A model generated the notes under the pieces. It ran no database searches and was not told the origin of the DNA. It was given only the letters and a program-made list of their open reading frames with translations. The position numbers and the translations under genes were made by a program. From JACDBZ01 sp036262075 (GTDB lineage: Bacteria > Chloroflexota > Limnocylindria > QHBO01), in contig DATAJO010000022.1 in the NCBI GenBank assembly GCA_036262075.1, positions 1 through 64,000 of the forward strand: 64,000 bases of DNA. Direction: 5' to 3'. Shown here in pieces: positions 37,642 to 46,517 of the stretch (positions within the stretch are counted from its first letter, which is position 1; every line of letters begins with the position of its first letter).

Positions 37642-38274
37642 ATGGACCAGGACCGCCCCGACCTCGACGACCGCTCCGACGTCAACCAGCGCTACGACTC
37701 GCGTACCGCGCTCGTGATCGTCGACCCGCAGAACGACTTCGCCGATCCGGCCGGCAGCCTGTCGGTGGCCGGCGGCGACGCGATCGTGCCGGTCGTCAAC
37801 GCCGAGATCGCGCGGGCGATGGAGGCGGGAGCCCTCGTCGTGGCGACCCAGGACTGGCACCCGGAGTCGACGCCGCACTTCGCGAAGGACGGCGGCGTGT
37901 GGCCGGTCCACTGCGTGGGCGGCACGTGGGGCGCCGAGCTCCACCCGGCGCTGGCACTGCCCGCGGACGCGCCGCGCGTCCGGAAGGGGCAGCACGGCGA
38001 GGACGGTTACTCCGGCTTCACGATGCGCGACCCGGTGACCGGCGAGGAGGTCTCCACCGAGCTCGAGGGCGTCCTCCGCGGACGCGGGATCGAACGCGTC
38101 GTGGTGTGCGGCCTGGCCACCGACTACTGCGTGAAGGCCACGGCGCTCGACGCCGTGCGCCTCGGCTTCGAGGTCGAGCTCCTGGGCGATGCGGTCGCCG
38201 CGGTGAACCTCGACGAGGGTGACGGCGACCGGGCGCTGGCCGAGATGGCCGACGCCGGCGCCCGGATCGTCTGA
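37642..38274 (+). CDS. pncA: Isochorismatase-family hydrolase, probable nicotinamidase
   Basis: The 210-residue enzyme shows the nicotinamidase triad D28 (IVDPQNDF), K115 (VRKGQ) and C163 (TDYCVKAT). The metal ligands D71 and H73 (QDWHPES) are present, and WPVHCVGGTWGAELHP is also characteristic. It would convert nicotinamide to nicotinate in NAD salvage. The start ATG 37642 follows TACCAT (37630-37635) by six bases with no SD. The 20-residue charged N-terminal extension (MDQDRPDLDDRSDVNQRYDS) is unusual for PncA. Confidence 0.92.
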   Translation: MDQDRPDLDDRSDVNQRYDSRTALVIVDPQNDFADPAGSLSVAGGDAIVPVVNAEIARAMEAGALVVATQDWHPESTPHFAKDGGVWPVHCVGGTWGAELHPALALPADAPRVRKGQHGEDGYSGFTMRDPVTGEEVSTELEGVLRGRGIERVVVCGLATDYCVKATALDAVRLGFEVELLGDAVAAVNLDEGDGDRALAEMADAGARIV

Positions 38275-38275
38275 C

Positions 38276-38473
38276 CTAGCCGGACGGCTCCCTGCGGCGG
38301 GCCCGGCCGATGACGACGGCGCCGACGACGACGGTCGCCGCGCCGATGAGGACCCACAGCCGATCGGCGGTCATGAACGAGCGTGGCGCGAAGGGCAGGT
38401 TGAGGCCCTGGGCGACCCAGACGAGGCCGCCGAGCACGAGAAGGACCCCGATGACGAGGGACGTGGTGCGCAT
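38276..38473 (-). CDS. Small two-helix membrane protein
   Basis: The 65-residue protein has two predicted helices (TTSLVIGVLLVLGGLVWVAQG and RLWVLIGAATVVVGAVVIG) and a basic tail. ATG 38473 follows TACCAT (complement of 38480-38485) by six bases with no SD, the same signal as neighbouring genes, which supports it as a real gene. It lies one base from the stop of the convergent nicotinamidase gene. No function is recognised. Confidence 0.65.
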   Translation of the reverse strand: MRTTSLVIGVLLVLGGLVWVAQGLNLPFAPRSFMTADRLWVLIGAATVVVGAVVIGRARRREPSG

Positions 38474-38500
38474 GTGCGGATGGTACCGACGCGAATGTAC

Positions 38501-38529
38501 TTGCAGTGCACGCCCGGGCAGGTGATACT
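38501..38529 (+). promoter_or_regulatory. Promoter of the zinc-ribbon gene
   Basis: TTGCAG (38501-38506), a 17-base spacer and GATACT (38524-38529) form one of the best sigma-70-like promoters in the window. Transcription would start near 38536 and leave a leader of about 150 bases. Confidence 0.65.
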
Positions 38530-38535
38530 CCGCGC

Positions 38536-38686
38536 GTCGGGCCGCACCGAGCGGCGCCAAGACCGAACCCCTTCCTCTCCCCTCCACCACGTCCAACCGT
38601 CGGCCTCGGGGCAGTGGCAAGAACCCGGGCCGGCGTCGAGCGGACGGAACCGACAGGTTCAACTCTTTCAACTGGGAGGGGTCTTC
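38536..38686 (+). promoter_or_regulatory. Long 5' leader with a candidate anti-SD
   Basis: The leader of the zinc-ribbon gene holds CCCCTCC at 38579-38585, exactly complementary to GGAGGGG at 38675-38681, its SD. A TTCAACT direct repeat precedes the SD. Pairing would hide the ribosome site, as in thermosensor or cold-responsive leaders. No known riboswitch class is recognised. Confidence 0.4.
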
Positions 38687-39019
38687 GTGACCTACACCGA
38701 TCAGGTGATCACCTGTTCCGACTGCGGGATCGACTTCGTGTTCTCGGCGTCGGAGCAGGCGTTCTTTGCGGAGAAGGGCTTCGCGTCCGCGCCCAAGCGG
38801 TGCGCGTCCTGCCGCTCACAGCGTCGCGCCGCCGGTGGCGGCGGGGCGAGCAGCTACGGCAACGGCGGCGGCTACGGCGGCGGCGGGTTCTCCCGCGGTC
38901 CGCGCGAGATGCACGACGCTGTCTGCGCGCGCTGCGGCAACGAGACGCAGGTTCCGTTCCGGCCCACCGGGGCTCGGCCGGTCTACTGCTCCGATTGCTT
39001 CCGGATGATGCGCGGCTAG
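38687..39019 (+). CDS. Zinc-ribbon protein (zf_Tbcl plus CxxC_CxxC domains)
   Basis: The 110-residue protein has two zinc ribbons. The first (C10, C13, C39, C42) has the ITCSDCGIDFVFSASEQAFF pattern of the probable zinc-binding PF13451 group. The second (C80, C83, C101, C104) reads CARCGNETQVPFRP then VYCSDC. A Gly/Ser/Tyr-rich linker (about 50-70) joins them, resembling RGG-type RNA-binding linkers. GTG 38687 follows a strong GGGAGGGG. Nucleic-acid binding is likely but unproven. A strong terminator follows. Confidence 0.85.
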   Translation: MTYTDQVITCSDCGIDFVFSASEQAFFAEKGFASAPKRCASCRSQRRAAGGGGASSYGNGGGYGGGGFSRGPREMHDAVCARCGNETQVPFRPTGARPVYCSDCFRMMRG

Positions 39020-39045
39020 ACCCCGCCCCATCACTCGCGACCTGG

Positions 39046-39069
39046 ACGAGCGGCCTTCGGGCCGCTCGT
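39046..39069 (+). terminator. UUCG-loop terminator hairpin
   Basis: A perfect 10-bp stem (ACGAGCGGCC at 39046-39055 with GGCCGCTCGT at 39060-39069) closes a TTCG tetraloop, 26 bases after the zinc-ribbon stop. C(UUCG)G is a very stable loop. Only a TT follows, so termination efficiency is uncertain. Confidence 0.75.
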
Positions 39070-39221
39070 TCGGCGTCTCCGGCGTTCTCCGCGCTCCCGC
39101 CGCCGCGCCATCGGCTCGCACGGGGTTGGTCGCCCGGCGGGCGTCCATCGGCCTCCGCCGTATCATGGGAGGCGAGCCACCAGGAAGAGCCATCGGCAGA
39201 CAACTTGCGGAGCAGAAACGC

Positions 39222-41102
39222 ATGACGCAGTACGACGACTGGCGCGAGCTCGGGCAGCAGCTCCGCGTCGATTCGGTCCGATCCAGCAGCGCTGCCGGAA
39301 GCGGACACCCGACGTCGTCGATGTCCGCCGCGGATCTCATGGCGGTCCTCATGGCGAAGTACCTGCGCTACGACTTCGACCGACCGGATGACCCGCGCAA
39401 CGACCACCTCATCTTCAGCAAGGGCCACGCCTCGCCGCTGCTGTACGCGATGTACAAGGCGGCCGGCGCGATCAGCGACGAGGAGATGCTCACCTTCCGT
39501 CGCTTCGGCTCGCGGATCGAGGGCCACCCGACCCCGGTCCTGCCCTGGGTCGACGTCGCCACCGGGTCGCTCGGCCAGGGACTGCCGATCAGCGTCGGCG
39601 TCGCGCTTGCCGCGAAGCGGCTGGATCGGCTCCCGTACCGGGTCTGGTGCCTGTGCGGCGACTCCGAGATGGCCGAGGGCTCGATGTGGGAGGCCTTCGA
39701 GGCGGCCGGCTTCCACGGGCTCGACAACCTCACCGCCGTCATCGACGTGAACCGGCTCGGCCAGACCGGGCCGACGATGCACGAGTGGGACCTCGACGCC
39801 TACCGCAACCGCGCCGAGGCGTTCGGGTGGCACGCGATCGAGGTCGACGGGCACGACGTCGAGGCCATCGACGCCGCCTTCGCCGATGCCGTCGCCACGT
39901 CCGGTCGCCCGACGGTGATCGTCGCCCGCACGAAGAAGGGCAAGGGCGTCAAGGCGGTCGAGGACCTGCCCGGCAAGCACGGCAAGCCGATCGACGACGA
40001 GGCCGCCGCCATCGCCGAGCTGGGCGGCATCCGGGACATCCACGTCGACGTCGCCAAGCCCGAGGGCGACGGCCAGCCGCACGACTTCGGATCCGGCGAG
40101 TTGTCGCTGCCGACGTACGAGCCGGGCGCGAAGGAGGCCACCCGCAAGGCGTTCGGCGACGCCCTCGTGGCCCTCGGCCGCGCGAACGGCAAGGTCGTCG
40201 CCATCGACGGCGAGGTCGGCAACAGCACGTACACCGAGGAGTTCGCCGAGGCGCTGCCGGAGCGCTTCTTCCAGATGTACATCGCCGAGCAGCAGATGGT
40301 GGCCGCGGCGGTCGGCATGCAGGTGCGCGGCTGGAAGCCGTTCGCCGCCACGTTCGCCGCCTTCCTGTCGCGCGCCTACGACTTCGTGCGCATGGCGGCG
40401 GTCAGCCGCGCCAACATCGCGCTCGCGGGCTCGCACGCCGGCGTCAGCATCGGCGAGGACGGCCCGTCGCAGATGGCGCTCGAGGACCTCGCCGCCTTCC
40501 GGGCGGTCCACGGCTCGACCGTGCTCTACCCGAGCGACCCGAACCAGACCGCGGCGCTCCTCGCGCAGATGGCCGAGCGCCCGGGGATCGTGTTCATGCG
40601 CACGACCCGCGAGAAGACGCCGGTCCTCTACCAGCCCGGCGAGGCGTTCCGGATCGGCGGGTCGCGCGTCGTGCGCGGCGGCGGGTCGGATGACGCGGTC
40701 ACCATCGTCGGTGCCGGGATCACGCTCCACGAGGCGCTGGCGGCCGCCGAGCTCCTCGCGAAGGAGGGCATCGGCGCGCGGGTCATCGACCTCTACAGCG
40801 TCAAGCCGATCGACGCCGACACGATCCGCGCCGCGGCACGCGAGACGGGGGCGATCGTGACCGTCGAGGATCACTGGCCGGAGGGCGGCATCGGCGACGC
40901 GGTGCTCGAGGCGCTCGCGGCCGAGCAGCCGCACCCGGTCGTCGTGAAGCTCGCCGTCCGCGACATGCCCGGCTCCGGCAAGCCGGCCGAGCTGCTGCAT
41001 TTCGCCCGCATCGACGCCGACTGCATCGCCGATGCGGCGCGCACCCTCGTGAACCAGACCACCGCACCACGGGACACCGTCGGCTCGGCCTCGTCGAGCT
41101 GA
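39222..41102 (+). CDS. tkt: Transketolase
   Basis: The 626-residue TPP enzyme moves two-carbon units between sugar phosphates in the non-oxidative pentose phosphate pathway. Seen are SSAAGSGHPTSSMSAADLM, the TPP motif CGDSEMAEGSMWEAFEAAG with DVN, the pyrimidine-domain glutamate in MYIAEQQMVAAAVGM, and a C-terminal transketolase domain. ATG 39222 has GGAG nine bases upstream; an in-frame ATG at 39165 overlaps a possible -10 (TATCAT, 39161-39166), so the leader is about 50 bases. It is the first gene of a ten-gene operon. Confidence 0.94.
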   Translation: MTQYDDWRELGQQLRVDSVRSSSAAGSGHPTSSMSAADLMAVLMAKYLRYDFDRPDDPRNDHLIFSKGHASPLLYAMYKAAGAISDEEMLTFRRFGSRIEGHPTPVLPWVDVATGSLGQGLPISVGVALAAKRLDRLPYRVWCLCGDSEMAEGSMWEAFEAAGFHGLDNLTAVIDVNRLGQTGPTMHEWDLDAYRNRAEAFGWHAIEVDGHDVEAIDAAFADAVATSGRPTVIVARTKKGKGVKAVEDLPGKHGKPIDDEAAAIAELGGIRDIHVDVAKPEGDGQPHDFGSGELSLPTYEPGAKEATRKAFGDALVALGRANGKVVAIDGEVGNSTYTEEFAEALPERFFQMYIAEQQMVAAAVGMQVRGWKPFAATFAAFLSRAYDFVRMAAVSRANIALAGSHAGVSIGEDGPSQMALEDLAAFRAVHGSTVLYPSDPNQTAALLAQMAERPGIVFMRTTREKTPVLYQPGEAFRIGGSRVVRGGGSDDAVTIVGAGITLHEALAAAELLAKEGIGARVIDLYSVKPIDADTIRAAARETGAIVTVEDHWPEGGIGDAVLEALAAEQPHPVVVKLAVRDMPGSGKPAELLHFARIDADCIADAARTLVNQTTAPRDTVGSASSS

Positions 41103-41123
41103 TCCCGAGAAGGAGCCCTTCCC

Positions 41124-42230
41124 ATGACCAACGCACTCCATCGGCTGTACGAGGAGCAGGGACAGAGTCCCTGGATCGACTTCATCGACCGCGACCTCAT
41201 CACCAGCGGCAAGCTCGAGCAGCTCGTCGACGACGGCATCCGGGGCCTGACCAGCAACCCGACGATCTTCGCCAAGGCGGTCGCCACCGGCCAGTACGAC
41301 GAGCTCGTCCGCCGCGAGATCGAGGCGGGTGACGGCGCGCGCGAGATCTACCAGCAGATCGCCGTCGGCGACGTCGGCGACGCGGCCGACGTCCTGCGCC
41401 GCGTGTACGACAGCTCGGGCGGGACCGATGGCTTCGCCAGCATCGAGGTCGAGCCCGAGCTCGGCGACGACACCGACGGGACCCTCGACCGCGCCCGCGA
41501 GCTGTGGCGCCTGCTCGACCGGCCGAACGTGTTCATCAAGATCCCCGCGACGCCGGCCGGCATCCCGGCCATCCGCAGCGCGATCGCCGAGGGCATCAAC
41601 GTCAACGTCACCCTCATGTTCAGCGTCGACGTCTACCGCGAGGTGGCCCGCGCCTACGTCGCCGGCCTCCGCGAGCGGCAGGCGCGCGGCGAGGACATCG
41701 CGTCGGTCGCATCGGTCGCGTCGTTCTTCGTGAGCCGGGTCGACACGAAGGTCGACAAGCTCCTGTCCGAGTCGGGCGACCCGGCGGCGCTCGAGCTGCG
41801 CGGCCGGGCGGCGATCGCGAACGCGAAGCTCGCCTACGAGGCGTACGGCGACATCTTCGGCGGCGAGGAGTTCGCCGACCTGCGCGCCGCCGGCGCGAAG
41901 GTCCAGCGCTGCCTTTGGGCCAGCACGAGCACGAAGAACCCCGACTACCGCGACGTGCTGTACGTCGAGGAGCTCATCGGCCCCGACACCGTGAACACGA
42001 TGCCGCTCGAGACGATCCAGGCCTTCCTCGACCACGGGCGCGTCGAGCGCACGCTCGACCGCGACCTCGACCAGGCGAAGCGGCAGCTGCGCGCGGTCGA
42101 GGAGCACGGGATCAGCATGGAGCAGGTCACGCGCGAGCTGCTCGAGGAGGGCATGGCCAGCTTCGGGAAGAGCTTCGACGAGCTGATCGACACGATCGAG
42201 TCGAAGCGGAAGGAGCTCGCCCCCGCATGA
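41124..42230 (+). CDS. tal: Transaldolase
   Basis: The 368-residue enzyme transfers a three-carbon unit between sugar phosphates. The Schiff-base lysine is K139 in NVFIKIPATPAGIPAI; GLTSNPTIF and QRCLWASTSTKNPDY are also conserved. Length fits the actinobacterial/Chloroflexota class. AAGGAG lies eight bases before the ATG, 21 bases after the transketolase stop. Its TGA overlaps the pgi start (ATGA). In some bacteria these two are fused as one Tal-Pgi protein; here they are separate but coupled. Confidence 0.95.
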   Translation: MTNALHRLYEEQGQSPWIDFIDRDLITSGKLEQLVDDGIRGLTSNPTIFAKAVATGQYDELVRREIEAGDGAREIYQQIAVGDVGDAADVLRRVYDSSGGTDGFASIEVEPELGDDTDGTLDRARELWRLLDRPNVFIKIPATPAGIPAIRSAIAEGINVNVTLMFSVDVYREVARAYVAGLRERQARGEDIASVASVASFFVSRVDTKVDKLLSESGDPAALELRGRAAIANAKLAYEAYGDIFGGEEFADLRAAGAKVQRCLWASTSTKNPDYRDVLYVEELIGPDTVNTMPLETIQAFLDHGRVERTLDRDLDQAKRQLRAVEEHGISMEQVTRELLEEGMASFGKSFDELIDTIESKRKELAPA

Positions 42231-43927
42231 GCGACCTCGAGGCGGCGATCCGTTCGCGCCTGGAGGCGTTCAGCGCCGATCGGGTGGCCGACCGTATGTG
42301 GGCGAAGGACGGCTCGCTGTGGGCCGATTCCGGCAAGCCGCCCGAGGAGGTCGCCGCCTGGCTCGGCTGGCTCGACCTGCCGGCCTCGATGGCCGCCCGG
42401 GTCACCGAGCTCGAGCACTTCGCCCGCGACGTGCGCGAGGACGGCTACCGCCGCGCGGCGGTGCTCGGCATGGGCGGCTCGAGCCTCGCGCCCGAGCTGT
42501 TCAGCCGCGTCTTCGGCTGGGCCGCTGGCGCCGGGGGCTCCGGTGCCGCATCGGCCGACGGGCTCGAGCTGCGCGTCCTCGACTCGACCCACCCCGACGC
42601 CGTGCGCGGCTTCCGCTCGTGGGCCTCGCAGGCGCGCACGCTGTTCCTCGTCAGCTCGAAGTCCGGCACGACGACCGAGCCGAACGCGTTCCACGCGGCG
42701 ATGGGCGAGATCGCCCCGGCGCTCGACTTCGTGGCCATCACCGACCCCGGCACCCCGCTGGCGGAGCTGGCCCGCATCCAGGAGTTCCGGGCGATCATCG
42801 AGGCGCCGCCCGACGTCGGCGGCCGCTACTCGGCGCTCACCGTCTTCGGCCTCGTGCCGGCCGCGCTCGTCGGCGTGGACCTCGGCGGGCTGCTCGAGCG
42901 CGCCGGATCCATGGCCGATGCCTGCCGCGCGGCAGACGCCGCCGAGAATCCGGGCCTGACGCTCGGCGCGTTCGTCGGCGAGGCGGCGCTGGCCGGGCGG
43001 GACAAGCTCACCATCCTCACCTCGCCGCGGCTCGCCGCCTTCGGCGACTGGGCCGAGCAGCTCATCGCCGAGAGCACCGGCAAGGCCGGACGGGGTGTCG
43101 TCCCGATCGTCGGCGAGCCGGTGGCCGATCCGGGCGCCTATGCCGACGACCGTGCCTTCGTGTTCCTCACCCTGCCCGACGACCCGCACGAGGAGCTGTG
43201 GGCCGCCGCCGAGGGCCTGAAGGAGCGCGGGCATCCCGTGCTCCACATCGGCCTGTCGGATGCGCTCGACGTCGGCGCCGAGTTCGTGCGCTGGGAGGTC
43301 GCGACCGCGGTCACCGGGATCGTGCTCGGCATCGACCCGTTCGACCAGCCGAACGTGCAGGAGAGCAAGGACGCCACGAAGGAGCTGCTCGACACGTTCC
43401 GCGCGACCGGCGCCCTGCCGAAGCCGATGCCGCTCGTCAGCGAGCCGGGCACCGCCGCCTACGGCGATCCGGCCGCCCTCGGCGACACGCCGGTCAGCGT
43501 GCCGGGCGCCGTGGCGCAGCTCCTGTCGCTCGTCCGTCCCGGCCGCGACTACCTCGCCATCCTCGCCTACGTGCCGATGGACCCCGACGTCGTCGAGCGG
43601 CTCCAGCGCATCCGCGTCCGGCTGCGCGACGCGACGGGCGCCGCCACGACCCTCGGCTTCGGGCCGCGCTTCCTGCACTCGACCGGCCAGCTTCACAAGG
43701 GCGGGCCGGACACCGGGGTCTTCCTCCAGCTGACCGCCCGCCCGTCGAAGGACCTGCCGATCCCCGGCTGGGACGAGACGTTCGAGACGCTCATCGCGGC
43801 CCAGGCGCTCGGCGACCTCCAGTCGCTGCAACGGCGCGGTCGCCGCGTCCTGCGGCTCGACATGAAGGAGCTCGACGCCGGCCTCCAGCGGCTGGAGGAG
43901 ATGATCGACACGGCCGTGGCGGTCTGA
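42227..43927 (+). CDS. pgi: Glucose-6-phosphate isomerase
   Basis: The 566-residue protein interconverts glucose 6-phosphate and fructose 6-phosphate. Two SIS-like domains are visible, with VLGMGGSSLAPELFSRVF and LVSSKSGTTTEPNAFHAAMG in the first and AESTGKAGRGVVPIVGEP in the second. The C-terminal part (GFGPRFLHSTGQLHKGGPD) matches the Pgi portion of Tal-Pgi fusions. It overlaps tal by four bases. The gap to gnd is 47 bases. Confidence 0.92.
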   Translation: MSDLEAAIRSRLEAFSADRVADRMWAKDGSLWADSGKPPEEVAAWLGWLDLPASMAARVTELEHFARDVREDGYRRAAVLGMGGSSLAPELFSRVFGWAAGAGGSGAASADGLELRVLDSTHPDAVRGFRSWASQARTLFLVSSKSGTTTEPNAFHAAMGEIAPALDFVAITDPGTPLAELARIQEFRAIIEAPPDVGGRYSALTVFGLVPAALVGVDLGGLLERAGSMADACRAADAAENPGLTLGAFVGEAALAGRDKLTILTSPRLAAFGDWAEQLIAESTGKAGRGVVPIVGEPVADPGAYADDRAFVFLTLPDDPHEELWAAAEGLKERGHPVLHIGLSDALDVGAEFVRWEVATAVTGIVLGIDPFDQPNVQESKDATKELLDTFRATGALPKPMPLVSEPGTAAYGDPAALGDTPVSVPGAVAQLLSLVRPGRDYLAILAYVPMDPDVVERLQRIRVRLRDATGAATTLGFGPRFLHSTGQLHKGGPDTGVFLQLTARPSKDLPIPGWDETFETLIAAQALGDLQSLQRRGRRVLRLDMKELDAGLQRLEEMIDTAVAV

Positions 43928-43974
43928 AGGGCCACCGGCCGGCCCACCACCGAGAGACGAAGGAGCAGCAGCCG

Positions 43975-44895
43975 ATGCAGGTCGGGATCGCGGGACTGGG
44001 ACGCATGGGGGCCGGCATGGCGCGACGGGCCGCCCGGGGCGGCCACGAGGTCGTGGCCTGGAACCGGACCGAGTCGGTGGCCACCGAGATCGCGGCCGAG
44101 CCCGAGAACGAGGGCCGCATCGCCGTCGCCGAGCCGCTCGAGCGGCTGACCGAGATGCTCGAGCCCCCGCGCCACGTGATCATCAGCGTGCCGTCCGGCG
44201 CCGCGACCGACGCGATGATCGAGCAGCTGGCCGGCATCCTCGAGCCGGGCGACGTCATCATCGACGCCGGGAACAGCCGCTTCACCGACTCGCGGCGCCA
44301 TGCCGAAGAGCTCGCCGCGAAGGGCCTCGAGTGGCTCGACATGGGCGTCTCGGGCGGCGTCTGGGGCCTCCAGGTCGGCTTCTGCGCCATGGTCGGCGGC
44401 AAGCGCGAGGTGTTCGAGCGCTTCGAGCCGATCGTCCGGACCCTGGCCCCGGAAAACGGCTACCTGTACTGCGGTCCGGCCGGCGCCGGCCACTACGTGA
44501 AGATGGTCCACAACGGGATCGAGTACGGGATCATGCAGGCCTACGGCGAGGGCTTCGACATCCTCCACGCCGGCGACTATGACCTCGACCTCGGCGCCAT
44601 CGCGCGGATGTGGAACAACGGATCGGTCATCCGCTCCTGGCTGCTCGAGCTGGCGGGCAACGCCTTCGAGAAGGAGGGCAACGACCTCGAGGGCATCAAG
44701 GGCTGGGTCGCCGATTCGGGGGAGGGCCGCTGGACGGTGTTCGACGCGATCGACCACGACGTGCCCGCGCCGGTGATCACGCTCAGCCTCCTCCAGCGCT
44801 TCCGGAGCCGCCGCGAGCCCGACTCGTACACCGATCGCGTGCTTGCCGCCCTCCGCAACGAGTTCGGCGGCCACGCGATCAAGGAGCGGGAGTAG
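43975..44895 (+). CDS. gnd: 6-phosphogluconate dehydrogenase, decarboxylating (short YqeC type)
   Basis: The 306-residue enzyme oxidises 6-phosphogluconate to ribulose 5-phosphate. It has an N-terminal GIAGLGRMGAGMARR dinucleotide fold, the substrate loop MGVSGGVWGLQVGFCAMVGG, and the catalytic segment HYVKMVHNGIEYGIMQAYGEG with Lys and Asn. At about 300 residues it is the short form lacking the long C-terminal domain; such enzymes are often NAD-preferring. AAGGAG lies upstream of ATG 43975. zwf follows after eight bases. Confidence 0.94.
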   Translation: MQVGIAGLGRMGAGMARRAARGGHEVVAWNRTESVATEIAAEPENEGRIAVAEPLERLTEMLEPPRHVIISVPSGAATDAMIEQLAGILEPGDVIIDAGNSRFTDSRRHAEELAAKGLEWLDMGVSGGVWGLQVGFCAMVGGKREVFERFEPIVRTLAPENGYLYCGPAGAGHYVKMVHNGIEYGIMQAYGEGFDILHAGDYDLDLGAIARMWNNGSVIRSWLLELAGNAFEKEGNDLEGIKGWVADSGEGRWTVFDAIDHDVPAPVITLSLLQRFRSRREPDSYTDRVLAALRNEFGGHAIKERE

Positions 44896-44903
44896 CCACG
44901 CCG

Positions 44904-46517
44904 ATGGCGACGACCACCGTGCCGGGGGCGGATACGTCGGCCCGGGCCGCTTCGCCCGATCCGGTGGCGCATCCGAACCCGCTGCGCCAGGGCCTGCGCC
45001 TCGAGCGCATGGCCGAGCCGTGCACCATGGTCATCTGCGGCGCCACCGGCGACCTCACCCAGCGCAGGCTGGCGCCCGCGCTCTACAACACGCTGCTCGG
45101 CGGCTTCCTGCCGCCGGAGTTCAGCGTCGTCGGCTTCGCGCGCCGCGACCTGACCGACGAGACGTTCCGCGATCTGCTGCGCGAGGCGATCGACAAGTAC
45201 AGCCGCAACCGCCCGGTCAAGCCGGCGATCTGGGAGTCGTTCGCGAGCCGCATCGAGTACCACCGCGGCGACCTCGACGATCCGGCGGCCTACGCCGAGC
45301 TCGCGAAGCGGCTGGATCGGATCGACCGCGACCGCGGGACCGGGGGCAATCGGCTCTTCTACCTCGCCGTTCCGCCCAGCCTGTACCCGGTGATCGTCAA
45401 CCAGCTCGATCGCGCCGGGCTGGCGGGCCACGGCGACCAGCGACGTTCCGGCTCGCGCCGCGGCTGGACGCGCGTCATCGTCGAGAAGCCGTTCGGCTAC
45501 GACCTCGAGAGCGCCCGCACCCTGAACCGGGTCATCGCGGAGGTCTTCGACGAGGACCAGGTCTACCGCATCGACCACTACCTCGGGAAGGAGACGGTCC
45601 AGAACCTCGCCGTCTTCCGCTTCGGCAACGGCCTCTTCGAGCCGATCTGGAACCGCCGCTACATCGACAGCGTGCAGATCACCGTGGCCGAGACGGTCGG
45701 CGTCGAGGGCCGCGGCGACTTCTACGACGAGACGGGTGCGCTGCGCGACATCGTCCAGAACCACGCCCTCCAGCTCATGGCGATGTTCGCCATCGAGCCG
45801 CCGGTCGAGTTCGCCGCCGAGGACCTGCGCGACGAGAAGCTCAAGGTGCTGCGCGGCGTGAAGCCGATGTCGACCGCCGACGTGGCCAGCAACGTGGTCC
45901 GTGGCCAGTACGTCTCCGGCTGGGTCGAGGGCGAGCGCGTCACCTCGTACCGCGACGCGCCGGAGGTGGCGCCCGACTCGGAAACCGAGACGTTCGTGGC
46001 CCTCAAGCTGGCGATCGACTCCTGGCGCTGGGCCGGCGTCCCGTTCTACATCCGCACCGGCAAGGCGATGCCCAGCCGCGTGACCGAGATCGCCGTTCAG
46101 TTCAAGCGGGCGCCGCTCGCCCTGTTCGCCCGGGCCGGCGTCCCGCAGATCGACCCGAACATCCTCGCCATCCGCGTCCAGCCCGACGAGGGCATCCTCC
46201 TCCGCTTCGGCGCCAAGGTGCCTGGCCAGGGCCTCCAGATCCGGAACGTGAACATGGACTTCCGCTACGGGTCGAGCTTCGCGGTGGACTCGCCGGACGC
46301 GTACGAGACGCTCCTCCTCGACGCGATGATCGGCGACGCCAGCCTGTTCACCCGTGACGACGAGGTCGAGCGCGCCTGGGAGATCCTCCAGCCGATCCTC
46401 GACGCCTGGGCCACCGGCAAGGGCGGGCCGCTCCACTTCTACGCGGCCGGCACGTGGGGACCGCCCGCGGCCGACGAGCTGCTCGAGCGCGACGGTCGCG
46501 CCTGGCGCCGGCCATGA
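44904..46517 (+). CDS. zwf: Glucose-6-phosphate dehydrogenase
   Basis: The 537-residue enzyme is the entry step of the oxidative pentose phosphate pathway. Motifs are VICGATGDLTQRRLAPALYN (nucleotide site), VIVEKPFGYDLESA and the catalytic YRIDHYLGKETVQN. An N-terminal extension of about 40 residues precedes the core. An inserted RRSGSRRGW segment near 183-191 is a small oddity. GGAG lies about 11 bases before ATG 44904. The TGA overlaps the opcA start. Confidence 0.96.
   Translation: MATTTVPGADTSARAASPDPVAHPNPLRQGLRLERMAEPCTMVICGATGDLTQRRLAPALYNTLLGGFLPPEFSVVGFARRDLTDETFRDLLREAIDKYSRNRPVKPAIWESFASRIEYHRGDLDDPAAYAELAKRLDRIDRDRGTGGNRLFYLAVPPSLYPVIVNQLDRAGLAGHGDQRRSGSRRGWTRVIVEKPFGYDLESARTLNRVIAEVFDEDQVYRIDHYLGKETVQNLAVFRFGNGLFEPIWNRRYIDSVQITVAETVGVEGRGDFYDETGALRDIVQNHALQLMAMFAIEPPVEFAAEDLRDEKLKVLRGVKPMSTADVASNVVRGQYVSGWVEGERVTSYRDAPEVAPDSETETFVALKLAIDSWRWAGVPFYIRTGKAMPSRVTEIAVQFKRAPLALFARAGVPQIDPNILAIRVQPDEGILLRFGAKVPGQGLQIRNVNMDFRYGSSFAVDSPDAYETLLLDAMIGDASLFTRDDEVERAWEILQPILDAWATGKGGPLHFYAAGTWGPPAADELLERDGRAWRRP

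Noticed and set aside
38709..42107. Very long open frame (over 1100 codons) on the minus strand opposite the zinc-ribbon, transketolase and transaldolase genes
   Set aside because: It is antisense to three clearly recognised genes, is composed of Arg/Gly/Asp/Ala-rich sequence typical of GC-rich mirror frames, and shows no domain.
42227..43927. Tal-Pgi fusion broken by a frameshift
   Set aside because: Both genes are full length with their own start and stop, and the four-base ATGA overlap is the usual coupling used throughout this operon.
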